Notes: generated by a model from the sequence alone, not told the origin. Numbered from the stretch's first letter, positions 1 through 9,321 are shown. The stretch is 64,000 bases of DNA from Variovorax sp. OV700 (GCF_900099805.1 NZ_FNDR01000005.1:434001-498000); one strand, 5' to 3'. Numbers and translations: made by a program.

Positions 1-1400
1 CTCGCCACCAGCGGCGAGAACACCTGCACGCCGGCCGGCTGCTCGCCGTTGTTCTTCAGCAGGTTCACAGGGATCACCTCGCCGTTGTGAGCGAAGGCGG
101 TGTATGCATGCGCAATCTGGAACAGCGAGGCCGAAAGGCCGTAACCGTAGGACATGGTGGCCTGCTCGATCGGGCGCCATGACTTCCATGGCCGCAGCCG
201 CCCCGTCACCGCACCGGGAAAAGGCGTCTGCGGCTTCTGCCCGAGGCCGACGGCCGTGAGCGAGTTCCACATCTCCTCGGCCGTCATGCGTTGCGATATC
301 TTGGTCGCCCCCACGTTGCTCGACTTCTGGATCACACCCTCGACCGTGAGCACGCCGAAGTTCTCGTCGTCATGGATGGTCGCGCCCGACACGGTGATGC
401 GTCCCGGATTGGTGTCGATGATGGTCTTGGGCGTGACGCGGCCCAGTTGCAGCGCGGTGGCAACGGTGATTGGCTTCATCGTCGAGCCGGGCTCGAACAC
501 GTCGGTCATCGCGCGGTTGCGCAGTTGCTCTCCGGTGAGATTGCGGCGGTCATTGGGGTCGTAGCTCGGGTAATTGGCCATGGCCAGCAGTTCGCCCGTC
601 TGGGCGTTGACCACCACCACGCTGCCGGCGTGCGCCTTGTTGGCAATGACGGCGTCGCGGATCTTCTCGTAGGCGAAGTACTGCACGCGGTCGTCGATGC
701 TCAGCTGGACGTCGTGGCCATCGGTCGGCGGCACCTGGTCCTCGGTGTCCTCGACGATGTGGCCCAGCCGGTCCTTGATGACGTGGCGCGAGCCGGAGGT
801 GCCGGCCAGTTCGCGGTTGAAGGCAAGCTCCACACCTTCCTGCCCGGTGTCCTCCACGTTGGTGAAGCCGGCCAGGTGCGCCGCCGCCTCGCCTTCGGGG
901 TACTGGCGGCGGTAGTCGCGCCGCAGATAGATGCCCTTGATGTCGAGCGCCGCGATCTCCCGGCCGACCGACGGGTCGACTTGGCGCTTGATCCAGACGA
1001 AGCTCTTGTCCTCGTCCTCGAGCTTCTTGTCGAAATCCTTCTGCGGCATGCCAAGCAACCTGGCCGCTTGCTTGAGCTTGGCCTGCACCGCGGGATCGTC
1101 GCGCTCGATGTCCTCGGGAATGGCCCAGATGCTGGGCGCGGGAACGTCGGAGGCAAGGATCATCCCATTGCGGTCGAGGATGCGGCCGCGGTTCGCAGGC
1201 AGTTCCAGCGTGCGCAGGTAGCGCACATCGCCCTGGTGCTGGAAGAAGTCGTTGTCGAAGATCTCGATGTAGGCCGCACGGCCCGCCAGCAGCACGAAGC
1301 CAAAGGCAATGCTGGCGACGATGAACTTGCTGCGCCACACGGGCGTTGGACTGGCAAGCAGCGGACTGCTGCCGTAGCGGATGCGGCCGTTGGGATTCAT
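1..1400 (-). CDS. ftsI: FtsI / PBP3, septal peptidoglycan transpeptidase (3' end outside window)
   Basis: Class B penicillin-binding protein that cross-links septal peptidoglycan in the periplasm as part of the divisome. The ATG at 1400 gives a short cytoplasmic N-terminus, one membrane anchor at about residues 25-46, the RGRILDRNG segment of the dimerisation domain, and the transpeptidase domain. The SxxK motif (STMK) places the nucleophile at Ser306, and the SxN motif (SSN) is at 360-362; both positions agree with E. coli FtsI (Ser307, Ser359). The KTG motif should lie beyond the window edge. It follows tolA after 118 bp. No ftsL is upstream, so this copy is not in the usual rsmH-ftsL-ftsI-murE order. 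The family call is firm. Whether it is the only ftsI or a paralogue cannot be decided here. Confidence 0.9.
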   Translation of the reverse strand, partial: MNPNGRIRYGSSPLLASPTPVWRSKFIVASIAFGFVLLAGRAAYIEIFDNDFFQHQGDVRYLRTLELPANRGRILDRNGMILASDVPAPSIWAIPEDIERDDPAVQAKLKQAARLLGMPQKDFDKKLEDEDKSFVWIKRQVDPSVGREIAALDIKGIYLRRDYRRQYPEGEAAAHLAGFTNVEDTGQEGVELAFNRELAGTSGSRHVIKDRLGHIVEDTEDQVPPTDGHDVQLSIDDRVQYFAYEKIRDAVIANKAHAGSVVVVNAQTGELLAMANYPSYDPNDRRNLTGEQLRNRAMTDVFEPGSTMKPITVATALQLGRVTPKTIIDTNPGRITVSGATIHDDENFGVLTVEGVIQKSSNVGATKISQRMTAEEMWNSLTAVGLGQKPQTPFPGAVTGRLRPWKSWRPIEQATMSYGYGLSASLFQIAHAYTAFAHNGEVIPVNLLKNNGEQPAGVQVFSPLVA

Positions 1401-1518
1401 CTTGTGCGGGCATGGCACCCGGCTGTTGTTGTCCGCGGGTAGACAACGGGGCATCGGACGAGTTCCGGGCGGTGGTCCGAAACCGCCCGGAATCGATGCG
1501 CAAATCGATGCTGCGCCG

Positions 1519-2445
1519 TCAGCGCTTGGGCCGCAGCGAGACGATCAGCGACGGGAAGATGCGCCCGTCGGTGTCGCGCGGCAGCTTGTCGGTCTTGTGC
1601 AGGCCGCGTTCGGCGGCTTCGTCCCAGGCAGGGAGCCCACTCGACTTGGTGAGCTTGACGCCGACGATGGTGCCGTCTGGCGCGAGATTCACTTCGAACT
1701 CGGCCGCGGGGTTGCCGTTCACCGTCTCCGCATCGGGGAAGGTGATGTTCGGCCGCACCGCCGCTGCAATGCGTCCCGCGTAGCCGCTCGAGGGCCCCGA
1801 CGAACGCAGGGCCGTGCCCTTCGAATCGTCGGCGCCGCTCGCGCCGGCCAGGCCCTGCATGCGCTTGAGCGTTGCGGCGCGGTCGGCGGCCGCCTGCTTG
1901 GCGGCAGCTTCCTGCTGCTTTTTCGCTTCGGCCTGCTTGGCCTCGGCCTCTTGCTGCTTCTTCTGCTGCTCGGCGAGCTTTTGCTGCTGGACCTTCTTGC
2001 GCTCGGCTTCGTCTTCGGCGCGCTGCTTGGCCTCGAGCTCTTTCTTGCGCTGCTGTTGCTGGCGCTCGAGCTCGCGCTCCTTCTGCTCTTTTTCTTCCTT
2101 GAGCTTTTTCTCACGCTCCAGGGCGATGTCGGGCGCGCGCGGCGGTGGCGCGGGTTCCGGGGCCTTCACCTGCGGCGGTGGCGGGGGCGGTGCGGGCGCA
2201 GGCGGCGGTGGTGCGGGGGCGGGCGTCGGGGCTTGCGGTGCGGACAGGCGCGGCGCAGCCTGCTGCACCGTGGAAGACCACAGCTCCGCATCGACCGCGC
2301 CGTCGTCGGCCTCGCTGCGCCAGCGCACTCCCCACGTCAGCGCCGCGATCAGGAGCGCATGCGCGACCAGTGCGAGCATCACCGCGCGCGGCGTGCCGCG
2401 CTGCGGTGGTGGTGCGAACTCGGGGCGATCCAGGGCGAGCGACAT
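1519..2445 (-). CDS. tolA: TolA, inner-membrane arm of the Tol system
   Basis: TolA links the TolQR proton-motive motor to TolB/Pal and the outer membrane and acts during envelope constriction. The 308-residue product has the three expected parts. There is one transmembrane segment at about residues 21-40. A long proline-rich stretch (about 70-110) leads into a Lys/Gln/Glu/Ala-rich coiled coil (about 110-190). The C-terminal globular domain (about 215-308) is of TolA/TonB type. The start lies 3 bp after the tolR stop, so it is translated with tolQR. The next gene is ftsI rather than tolB. Confidence 0.9.
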   Translation of the reverse strand: MSLALDRPEFAPPPQRGTPRAVMLALVAHALLIAALTWGVRWRSEADDGAVDAELWSSTVQQAAPRLSAPQAPTPAPAPPPPAPAPPPPPPQVKAPEPAPPPRAPDIALEREKKLKEEKEQKERELERQQQQRKKELEAKQRAEDEAERKKVQQQKLAEQQKKQQEAEAKQAEAKKQQEAAAKQAAADRAATLKRMQGLAGASGADDSKGTALRSSGPSSGYAGRIAAAVRPNITFPDAETVNGNPAAEFEVNLAPDGTIVGVKLTKSSGLPAWDEAAERGLHKTDKLPRDTDGRIFPSLIVSLRPKR

Positions 2446-2448
2446 GCC

Positions 2449-2886
2449 TTATTTGCCGCCCGTGGTGGTGACGGACAGGCCTACGCGCTCGATGCCGCTG
2501 CGCTTGAGCTGGTTCATCGCCTTCACGACGGTTTCGTACTTGACGGACTTGTCGGCGCTGATAACCACGGGGCGCTGCTCGTCGCCGCCCTGGGCGGTCT
2601 TGGCCGCGGAGCCGATCTGGGTCATGGGAATCGACGCGCCGCCGCTGCCGGTGGACGGGTCTTTCTTGATCTGCACTTCATCGTCGCTCTTGATCACGAT
2701 CTCGATGGGCTTGTCGGGCTGCTTGTTGGCGCGGTCGACCGAGGGCAGGTTGATCACGCTCGGCGTGATGAGCGGCGCCGTGACCATGAAGATGATCAAC
2801 AGTACCAGCATCACGTCGATGAACGGGACCATGTTGATCTCGTTGATCGTGCGGCGGCCTCGGCCCCGGGATGAAACGGCGGGCAT
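2449..2886 (-). CDS. tolR: TolR, ExbD-family motor protein
   Basis: ExbD/TolR family protein that forms the proton-conducting complex with TolQ in the inner membrane and energises TolA. The 145-residue product has one N-terminal transmembrane helix (about residues 20-42) that carries the essential membrane aspartate in PFIDVMLVLL (Asp24; Asp23 in E. coli). A periplasmic domain follows. It starts 15 bp after the tolQ stop and ends 3 bp before tolA. Length and motif are normal for the family. Confidence 0.93.
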   Translation of the reverse strand: MPAVSSRGRGRRTINEINMVPFIDVMLVLLIIFMVTAPLITPSVINLPSVDRANKQPDKPIEIVIKSDDEVQIKKDPSTGSGGASIPMTQIGSAAKTAQGGDEQRPVVISADKSVKYETVVKAMNQLKRSGIERVGLSVTTTGGK

Positions 2887-2901
2887 GCGCTGGACCTCCG
2901 T

Positions 2902-3624
2902 TCAGCGGTTGGCCGGAGCCGCCGAAGTTGCCGACGCCACCGCGGCCGGGTTGGCCGACAGGTTGCGCTGCAGGATGTTGGAGAACTCCTCGATGTAGGT
3001 CTCCAGGGCAATGGCGATCTTGTCAATCTCGCGCGCAAAGCGGTTGTAGCCCACCACGGCCGGAATCGCGGCAAACAGGCCGATGGCGGTGGCCACCAGC
3101 GCTTCGGCGATGCCGGGCGCCACGGTGGCCAGCGTCACTTGCGCGAGCGCGGCCAGGCCGGTGAAGGCATGCATGATCCCCCAGACCGTGCCGAAGAGGC
3201 CGACGTACGGCGAGACCGAACCGACGGTGGCGAGGAACGACAGGTTCTGTTCGGCCGCGTCGAGTTCGCGCTGGAAGCTCGCGCGCATGGCACGGCGGGC
3301 GCCGTCGAGCAGGGTGGGGGCGTCGCTCACGTGGCGCTCGCGCAGCTTCTGGTACTCGCGCATGCCCGAAGCGAAGATGCGCTCCATGGGGCCGGCGAAC
3401 TTGGCGTTCTGCGCGGCCGAGGCAAACAGCTCATTCAAGCTGGTGCCCGACCAGAACTCGCGCTCGAAGTCGTCGTTGAGCGCGCGCATGCGGCGCAGGG
3501 AAAAGTACTTGCGGATGATCGCGGCCCAGCTGGCGATCGAGACGATCACGAGCAGCAGCACGACCAGTTGCACCACGAAGCTCGCGTGGAGCAGGAGATT
3601 GATGATGGAGAGGTCTTGGTTCAT
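2902..3624 (-). CDS. tolQ: TolQ, ExbB-family motor protein
   Basis: MotA/TolQ/ExbB proton channel family protein that surrounds TolR in the Tol motor. The ATG at 3624 gives 240 residues, the usual length. A longer open frame upstream is out of keeping with the family, and the chosen ATG overlaps the ybgC stop as ATGA. Three hydrophobic segments are visible at about residues 14-36, 130-155 and 168-190. The GSVSPYVGLFGTVWGIMHAF segment carries the family signature. In E. coli the order ybgC-tolQ-tolR-tolA is the same. Confidence 0.93.
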   Translation of the reverse strand: MNQDLSIINLLLHASFVVQLVVLLLVIVSIASWAAIIRKYFSLRRMRALNDDFEREFWSGTSLNELFASAAQNAKFAGPMERIFASGMREYQKLRERHVSDAPTLLDGARRAMRASFQRELDAAEQNLSFLATVGSVSPYVGLFGTVWGIMHAFTGLAALAQVTLATVAPGIAEALVATAIGLFAAIPAVVGYNRFAREIDKIAIALETYIEEFSNILQRNLSANPAAVASATSAAPANR

Positions 3625-4079
3625 GGCTTGAAAGGTTGAGTCATGGAGCCGCCGCAGCGCTCCAGGGTTCCCGAAACTTGGCTCGGTATGCGCGCGGGGC
3701 GCAAAGTGGAAGCATCCACCCAGCCGATGCGGATCTTGCCTTCGCACAGCAGGACGGGCGCCGAGGCTCCCGTACGCTCTTGCTCTGTTTTTGATAGCAC
3801 GCGTTGACCGATTATCAACGACGCAGTGCCCAGTTGTTGAAGATCGGCTGTAACCAGCAGTTCGTCGTCCAGGCGGGAAGGGCGATGGTATTTGAGCTGC
3901 GTTTCGCTCACCACGAACTGGCCGCCGGTTTCCTCGCGCAGCTTTCGCTGCTCCACGCCCAGCGAGCGCAGCCACTCGGTGCGGCCGCGTTCCATGAACT
4001 TGAGGTAGTTGGCGTAGAACACGATGCCGCCGGCGTCGGTGTCTTCCCAGTAGACGCGGATCGGAAACGCGTAGCTCAT
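3621..4079 (-). CDS. ybgC: YbgC, hotdog-fold acyl-CoA thioesterase
   Basis: Small cytoplasmic 4-hydroxybenzoyl-CoA thioesterase-type enzyme that usually opens tol-pal operons; in E. coli it acts on acyl-CoAs and has been linked to phospholipid synthesis. The N-terminal motif EDTDAGGIVFYANYL contains the catalytic aspartate (Asp15), and 152 residues is slightly longer than the E. coli protein. Its start overlaps the aminotransferase stop by 4 bp (ATGA), and its stop overlaps the tolQ start the same way. Confidence 0.92.
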   Translation of the reverse strand: MSYAFPIRVYWEDTDAGGIVFYANYLKFMERGRTEWLRSLGVEQRKLREETGGQFVVSETQLKYHRPSRLDDELLVTADLQQLGTASLIIGQRVLSKTEQERTGASAPVLLCEGKIRIGWVDASTLRPARIPSQVSGTLERCGGSMTQPFKP

Positions 4080-5272
4080 CGGGCCGGGTTCGCGATCATG
4101 GCGCGCAGGCGTTCGACGGATTCCTGCAGATGCGCCATCGAACTGGCGGTGGAGAAGCGCACGAACTTGCTGGTTTCAGCAGTGCCGAAATCGCGCCCGG
4201 GCGTGACGGCGACGTGGGCGCGCTTCATGGTTTCGAAAGCGAAATCCCAGCTGCCCGAAATGCCCAGCTTCTCGGCGACGCGGGTGCAGTCGGCCCAGGC
4301 ATAGAAGGCACCGTCGGGCACCACGGGCACGTCGAGGCCCAATGCGTTGAGCTGCGGAATGAACCAGTCGCGTCGCGCCTTGAACTCCGCGCGGCGGCGT
4401 TCGTATTCGGCAATGCTCGGTTCTTCGAAGCAGGCCAGCGCGGCGTATTGCGACACGGTGCTGGGGCAGATGAAGAGGTTCTGCGCAAGCCGCTCGATCA
4501 CGGGCACCAGCGCTTCGGGCACCACCAGCCAGCCGAGTCGCCAGCCGGTCATGTTGAAGTACTTGCTGAAGCTGTTGATGCTGATGACGTTGTCGTCGAT
4601 GGCCAGCGCCGTCTGGCCGAACGCGTCGTCATACGAGAGACCGAGATAGATCTCGTCGATCAGCGTGATGCCGCCACGCTGCGACACCACCTCGTGGATG
4701 CGGCGCAACTCGTCGGGCGCAATCGAGGTGCCGGTCGGGTTGGAGGGCGAGGCGAGCAGCACGCCGCGCGTCTTGTCGGTCCATGCAGCTTCCACCTTGA
4801 CGGCGGTGAGCTGGAAACGCTCTTCGGCGGTGGTCGGCACCAGCACGGCCTTGCCGTCCGCGGCGCTCACGAAGTGGCGGTTGCACGGATAGCTCGGGTC
4901 GGGCAGCAGGATCTCGTCGCCGGATTCGATCAGTGCGAGGCAGGCCAGCTGCAATGCGGCCGAAGCCCCCGCGGTCACCACGATGCGGCGGGCTGGCACG
5001 TCGACGCCGAAGCGCTGCGCGTACCAGCCGCTGATGCGCTCGCGCAGCAGGTCCAGGCCGGTGGCCTGCGTGTACTGCGTGGCACCGGCACGCACGGCGC
5101 GAGCGGCAGCTTCCTGCACGAGCGGTGGCGCGGTGAAGTCGGGCTCGCCGATGTTGAGAAAGATCATCGGCCGGTCGGTGTGGGCCACCTCGCGCGCGAG
5201 CACGCCGGCCGCCTTGGCGACCTCCATCACATAGAAGGGTTCGATGCGCTGTGCGCGCGCCGAAATCTTCAC
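4076..5272 (-). CDS. PLP-dependent class I/II aminotransferase
   Basis: Fold-type I aminotransferase of 398 residues. The substrate is not readable from sequence; alanine or aspartate/2-oxo acid chemistry is typical. The PLP-binding pieces are present: AGASAAL for phosphate contact, SNPTG with the conserved Asn, DEIY, and [15 protein letters not shown] with Schiff-base Lys237. I chose the GTG at 5272 because it overlaps the nusB stop as GTGA and restores the N-terminal helix; the next ATG would remove about 15 residues. The stop overlaps the ybgC start. An aminotransferase between nusB and ybgC has no obvious role in either pathway. Confidence 0.85.
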   Translation of the reverse strand: MKISARAQRIEPFYVMEVAKAAGVLAREVAHTDRPMIFLNIGEPDFTAPPLVQEAAARAVRAGATQYTQATGLDLLRERISGWYAQRFGVDVPARRIVVTAGASAALQLACLALIESGDEILLPDPSYPCNRHFVSAADGKAVLVPTTAEERFQLTAVKVEAAWTDKTRGVLLASPSNPTGTSIAPDELRRIHEVVSQRGGITLIDEIYLGLSYDDAFGQTALAIDDNVISINSFSKYFNMTGWRLGWLVVPEALVPVIERLAQNLFICPSTVSQYAALACFEEPSIAEYERRRAEFKARRDWFIPQLNALGLDVPVVPDGAFYAWADCTRVAEKLGISGSWDFAFETMKRAHVAVTPGRDFGTAETSKFVRFSTASSMAHLQESVERLRAMIANPAR

Positions 5273-5805
5273 GTCCTGGCCTTGCCTGAAGCCCGGTCGG
5301 CCTCGACCTCGGCAGCGCGCAGTTGAGGCGCCAGGCCGTTGAGCACGGCGTTGACGTACTTGTGGCCGTCGGTGCCGCCGAATTCCTTGGCAAGCTCGAT
5401 GCACTCGTTGAGCACCACGCGCCACGGCACGTCCAGGCAATGCTGGAACTCGTACACGCCGATCCACATCACGGCATGCTCGATGGGCGATATTTCTTCG
5501 AACTTGCGGTCGAGCAGCGGCCGGATCAATGCGTCGAGCTGCTCGGCGCCTTCGATGGAGCCGTGCAGCAGCGCGTCGTAGTGCGCGGCGTCGGCCTTGT
5601 GAAAGCCCGCGAGGTCGCGCGTGAAGTGATCGATCTCGGTCGGGTCGTTGCGGCCCACCAGGTGCTGGTAGAGCGCCTGCAGCGCGAATTCGCGTGCGCG
5701 GCTGCGGTTGGACTTGGCCGAAGCCTTGCGCGCGCCCGTGCTGGTGAGTCCGGTGCGCGCCTGGCGCGGCTTGGCGCCGGCTGTCTTGTTGTTGTCTTCG
5801 GTCAT
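5269..5805 (-). CDS. nusB: NusB, transcription antitermination factor
   Basis: NusB binds boxA RNA with NusE/S10 and supports rRNA antitermination. The product has 178 residues. The first 35 or so are a basic, low-complexity extension, followed by the all-helical NusB domain beginning at [13 protein letters not shown]. The core ends in the conserved segment around [20 protein letters not shown]. The start overlaps the ribH stop by 4 bp (ATGA). A ribH-nusB pair is common in proteobacteria. Confidence 0.93.
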   Translation of the reverse strand: MTEDNNKTAGAKPRQARTGLTSTGARKASAKSNRSRAREFALQALYQHLVGRNDPTEIDHFTRDLAGFHKADAAHYDALLHGSIEGAEQLDALIRPLLDRKFEEISPIEHAVMWIGVYEFQHCLDVPWRVVLNECIELAKEFGGTDGHKYVNAVLNGLAPQLRAAEVEADRASGKART

Positions 5806-6269
5806 TGGAGAGAGGCCAGCAATTGCGCCATCTCGACAGCCACCTGGGCCGCATCGCGGCCCTTGTCGGTCTGCCGGGCAATGGCTTGTTCCATGTTTTC
5901 GGTCGTGAGGATCGCGTTGGCGATGGGAAGGCGATGGTCGAGCGCAACGCGGCTCACGCTTGCGCCCGATTCGTTGGCCACCAGTTCGAAGTGGTAGGTC
6001 TCGCCGCGGATGATGCAGCCTAGCGCGACCAGCGCGTGGTAGCCGCCGCGCACGGCCATCGCCTGCAGGGCCACGGGCACTTCGAGCGCGCCGGGAACCT
6101 GCACATGATGGATGTTGTCCGCGGCCACGCCCAGCTTTTCGAGCTCGGCGACGCAGGCCGCGGCCAGCGCATCGGTGATGTCGGCGTTGAAGCGCGCTTG
6201 CACGATGCCGATGCGCAGCCCTTTTCCGTCGAGCGGCTTGGCATCCGCGCCCTTGTTTGCACCTTGCAT
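5802..6269 (-). CDS. ribH: 6,7-dimethyl-8-ribityllumazine synthase
   Basis: Condenses 3,4-dihydroxy-2-butanone 4-phosphate with 5-amino-6-ribitylaminouracil, the penultimate step of riboflavin synthesis. The 155-residue product carries the family motif [18 protein letters not shown], which includes the catalytic histidine, and the substrate-binding segment [12 protein letters not shown]. It sits 6 bp after ribBX and overlaps nusB by 4 bp. Confidence 0.95.
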   Translation of the reverse strand: MQGANKGADAKPLDGKGLRIGIVQARFNADITDALAAACVAELEKLGVAADNIHHVQVPGALEVPVALQAMAVRGGYHALVALGCIIRGETYHFELVANESGASVSRVALDHRLPIANAILTTENMEQAIARQTDKGRDAAQVAVEMAQLLASLQ

Positions 6270-6275
6270 GTCGTG

Positions 6276-7430
6276 TCAGTCTTTCGTGAGGTAGCCGGCA
6301 ATTTCGAGGCCGTAGCCTGCGGCCATGCTCGGCATGCGGCGGGGCGTGCCGAGCAGGTTCATCTTGTGCACGCCGCATTCGCGCAGGATTTGCGCGCCGA
6401 TGCCGTAGCTGCGCAGATCCATGCGGCCGCGCTCGGGGGCTTGCGCGGGGCGCGCGGTGCCGTCGAACTGCGCGAGCAGCTCGCCGGCCGTTTCGCCGCA
6501 GTTGAGCAGCACGGCCACGCCCTTGCCTTCGTTCGCGATGTGCGCGAGGCTGGCATCGAGGCTCCACGAGTGCAGCGAGCGGTTGATTTCGAGCGCGTCG
6601 AGCACCGAGAGCGGCTCGTGCACGCGCACCGACACCGTGTCTTCGGGCGCCCACTTGCCGCGCACCAGTGCAAGGTGCACGCCGCGGCTGGGCTTGTCGG
6701 TGAAGGCGTGGGCGGTGAAGGTGCCCCAGGCGGTCTGGATTTCGCGGCAGCCGACCTTCTCGACCAGCGATTCGGTGCGGCTGCGGTGCTCGATGAGCGC
6801 GGCAATGGTGCCGATCTTGAGCCCGTGCTCGGCCGCAAAAATCTGCAGGTCGGGCAGGCGCGCCATGGTGCCGTCTTCGTTCATCACCTCGCAGATCACC
6901 GAGGCGGGCGAGCAGCCGGCCATGGCCGCGAGGTCGCAGCCGGCTTCGGTATGGCCGGCGCGCATGAGCACGCCGCCGTCCACCGCCTGCAACGGAAAGA
7001 TGTGGCCAGGCTGCACCAGGTCGCTGGCCACCGCGTTGCGCGCCACGGCCGCCTGCACGGTGCGCGCGCGGTCGGCGGCCGAGATGCCGGTGGTCACGCC
7101 TTCGGCCGCTTCGATCGAAACGGTAAAGGCGGTCGAGTGCTTGGCGCCATTGCGGGAGACCATCGGCGGCAGCTGCAGCCGCTCGCACATTTCGCGCGAA
7201 AGCGTGAGGCAGATCAGCCCGCGCGCATGCCGCGCCATGAAGTTGATGGACTCGGGCGTGATGTGGTCCGCCGCAATGACGATGTCGCCTTCGTTCTCGC
7301 GGTCTTCCTCGTCCACCAGGATCACCATGCGGCCGGCGGCGAGCTCGGCCACGATCTCCTCGACGGAGGAAATCGGCGCGGGTGCCCGCGAGCTGCGGGG
7401 CGCGCCGATGGGCGTGACGGAAGCGTTCAT
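6276..7430 (-). CDS. ribBX: RibBX: DHBP synthase fused to a degenerate GTP cyclohydrolase II domain
   Basis: The N-terminal RibB domain makes 3,4-dihydroxy-2-butanone 4-phosphate from ribulose 5-phosphate. It has [10 protein letters not shown] (residues 40-49) and the HTEAGCDLA segment. The C-terminal half, from about residue 225, aligns with RibA but has lost its catalytic features. The zinc cysteines, which sit in a HSECLTGD...RCDCG context in E. coli RibA, are replaced by [15 protein letters not shown]. The RQEGRNIG segment is replaced by [10 protein letters not shown]. This fits the RibBX variant described in Proteobacteria, so GTP cyclohydrolase II activity should come from a separate ribA. 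The ATG at 7430 overlaps the ribE stop as ATGA and gives 384 residues. Confidence 0.88.
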   Translation of the reverse strand: MNASVTPIGAPRSSRAPAPISSVEEIVAELAAGRMVILVDEEDRENEGDIVIAADHITPESINFMARHARGLICLTLSREMCERLQLPPMVSRNGAKHSTAFTVSIEAAEGVTTGISAADRARTVQAAVARNAVASDLVQPGHIFPLQAVDGGVLMRAGHTEAGCDLAAMAGCSPASVICEVMNEDGTMARLPDLQIFAAEHGLKIGTIAALIEHRSRTESLVEKVGCREIQTAWGTFTAHAFTDKPSRGVHLALVRGKWAPEDTVSVRVHEPLSVLDALEINRSLHSWSLDASLAHIANEGKGVAVLLNCGETAGELLAQFDGTARPAQAPERGRMDLRSYGIGAQILRECGVHKMNLLGTPRRMPSMAAGYGLEIAGYLTKD

Positions 7431-8107
7431 TCGGCAGTGTCCTTGGAGTACGTGGATTGCATGGAAGCCATGGATGTGGGCGCAAGAACGCCGGCCTGAA
7501 GCATGCGCTCCACGTAGCGCGCCACGGTATCGATTTCGAGGTTGACCTGGGAACCCGCCTTCAGGTCGCCCAGCGAGGTGTTCTCGACGGTGTGCGGAAT
7601 CAGGTTGATGCTGATCTCGCTGCCATCGGCGCTGTCGGCCACGCTGTTGACGGTCAGGCTCACGCCGTTGATGGTGATGGAGCCTTTGTAGGCCAGAAAG
7701 CGTGCCAGCGCGTGCGGTGCGAGCACGCGCAGCTCCCAGCTTTCGCCGACCGGCGCAAAGTGGCTCACCGTGCCGATGCCGTCCACATGGCCCGAGACGA
7801 TGTGGCCGCCCAGCCGGTCGCTGGCGCGCAGCGCCTTCTCGAGGTTGATGCGGGCGCCGTCTTCGGTGAGGCCCGCGGTCTTGTCGAGGGATTCGGCCGA
7901 AATGTCGATGGTGAACTGCTGCTGCGCCGGATCGAGGGTGGTGACGGTCATGCACGCGCCGTTGAGCGCAATGCTGTCGCCGAGCCCGACATCGTCGAGA
8001 TACCCGTCGGGCACCGAAATGCCGAGTCTTTTGCCGTAGGAGGAGGAGGGGCCGAGGTCGTGGATGGCGGCGATGCGCCCCACGCCGGTAATGATTCCGG
8101 TGAACAT
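7427..8107 (-). CDS. ribE: Riboflavin synthase, alpha chain
   Basis: Dismutates two 6,7-dimethyl-8-ribityllumazine molecules to riboflavin and the pyrimidine precursor. The 226-residue protein has two tandem lumazine-binding domains. The first starts at the diagnostic N-terminus [10 protein letters not shown]; the second contains [10 protein letters not shown] chose the ATG at 8107 because the family begins exactly at MFTGI; the GTG two codons upstream would add only two residues. An 86-bp gap with a hairpin separates it from ribD. The symbol ribC is also used for this gene. Confidence 0.94.
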   Translation of the reverse strand: MFTGIITGVGRIAAIHDLGPSSSYGKRLGISVPDGYLDDVGLGDSIALNGACMTVTTLDPAQQQFTIDISAESLDKTAGLTEDGARINLEKALRASDRLGGHIVSGHVDGIGTVSHFAPVGESWELRVLAPHALARFLAYKGSITINGVSLTVNSVADSADGSEISINLIPHTVENTSLGDLKAGSQVNLEIDTVARYVERMLQAGVLAPTSMASMQSTYSKDTAE

Positions 8108-8149
8108 TCGCACATTTTCGCAGATGCGTGAGCCCCCCGGCTTTTCATG

Positions 8150-8186
8150 GCGCTTTAGGGCGATGTGATCCGTCCCCTGAAAGCGC
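8150..8186 (-). terminator. Hairpin between ribD and ribE
   Basis: Imperfect inverted repeat: GCGCTTTAGGG at 8150-8160 faces CCCTGAAAGCGC at 8175-8186, giving about 11 pairs with one bulge. It lies in the 86-bp gap within the rib operon. There is no clear T-run on either strand, so a full terminator is doubtful. Attenuation or protection of the mRNA end are equally possible. Confidence 0.35.
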
Positions 8187-8193
8187 GAGGCGA

Positions 8194-9321
8194 TTAGAAG
8201 TTGTCGCGTCCACTCACCCGCGACTCGATCCGAAGATCTGGTCCCAGCATCTCCACCGACTTGAATTCGAGCGGCAGCGCGCCAGCCAGCGAGGTGAGCG
8301 GACCCTCGGCATGCAGGTGGCTTGCCATCTCCAGGCCGCTGCCGATCAGCTTGGGTGCCAGATACACCAGCAGTTCGTCGACGCAGCCTTCGCGAATCAA
8401 CGAGCCGTTCAGCTTGTGGCCGGCTTCGACGTGAAGCTCGTTGACGCCGCGCTGAGCCAGGTCTTTCAGCATGGCGGCCAGGTCGACCTTTCCGCTTGGA
8501 TTGGGCAGGCAGGTGATCGTGGCGCCCCGTGCCTCCAGCGCCTTGGCGCGGGCTTCATCGCGCGCTGCGGCATAGATCCACACCGGCCGACCTGCTATGA
8601 AAACATGAGCATCGGGCGGCGTCTGCAGATGGCTGTCGACCACCACCAGGTGCGGCTGGCGCGGCGTGTCGACCAGGCGCACGTCGAGGCGGGGGTTGTC
8701 TTCGAGCACGGTGCCCACGCCCGTCAGTACGGCGCTGGCACGGGCGCGCCAGGCGTGGCCGTCGGCGCGGGCGGCTTCGGCGGTGATCCATTGGCTCACG
8801 CCGTTGGCCAGGCCGGTCTTGCCGTCGAGCGAGGCCGCTACCTTGAGGCGCACCCAGGGCAGCTTGCGGACCATGCGGCTGAAGAACCCGATGTTGAGCT
8901 CGCGCGACTCGGCGGCGCCCGGGCCGGTTTCCACCTGGACGCCGGCCGCACGCAGGCGGGCGAAGCCTTGGCCCGCCACTAGCGGATTCGGATCGGCCAG
9001 CGATGCCACGACCCGGCCGATGCCGGCCGCGATGAGCGCGTCGCAGCAGGGGCCGGTGCGCCCGTGGTGCGAGCAAGGCTCGAGCGTGACGTACGCGGTG
9101 GCGCCCGCGACGGCATGGCCCTTGGCCGCCGCATCGCGCAGCGCCATCACTTCGGCATGCGGCCCGCCGGCCTGCTGCGTGTGGCCCTGGCCCAGCACCC
9201 GGCCCTCTGCATCGCACAGCACGCAACCGACGCGGGGATTGGGGTCGGTCAGCAACAGCGCGGCGGAAGCCAGCCGCAAGGCGGTGGCCATGTGCTGCGC
9301 GTCTTGGTCAAGAGAGGGCAT
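8194..9321 (-). CDS. ribD: RibD, bifunctional deaminase/reductase
   Basis: Performs the deamination and side-chain reduction steps that follow GTP cyclohydrolase II. The N-terminal cytidine-deaminase-like domain has the zinc motifs GGPHAEVMAL and EPCSHHGRTGPCC. The C-terminal reductase domain (about residues 150-375) contains LKVAASLDGKTG and the substrate motif ITAEAARADGHAWRARASA. At 375 residues it is full length. It is the first gene of the minus-strand run. I looked for an FMN riboswitch upstream and found none. The 164-bp gap to the divergent pilV should hold both promoters. Confidence 0.95.
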   Translation of the reverse strand: MPSLDQDAQHMATALRLASAALLLTDPNPRVGCVLCDAEGRVLGQGHTQQAGGPHAEVMALRDAAAKGHAVAGATAYVTLEPCSHHGRTGPCCDALIAAGIGRVVASLADPNPLVAGQGFARLRAAGVQVETGPGAAESRELNIGFFSRMVRKLPWVRLKVAASLDGKTGLANGVSQWITAEAARADGHAWRARASAVLTGVGTVLEDNPRLDVRLVDTPRQPHLVVVDSHLQTPPDAHVFIAGRPVWIYAAARDEARAKALEARGATITCLPNPSGKVDLAAMLKDLAQRGVNELHVEAGHKLNGSLIREGCVDELLVYLAPKLIGSGLEMASHLHAEGPLTSLAGALPLEFKSVEMLGPDLRIESRVSGRDNF

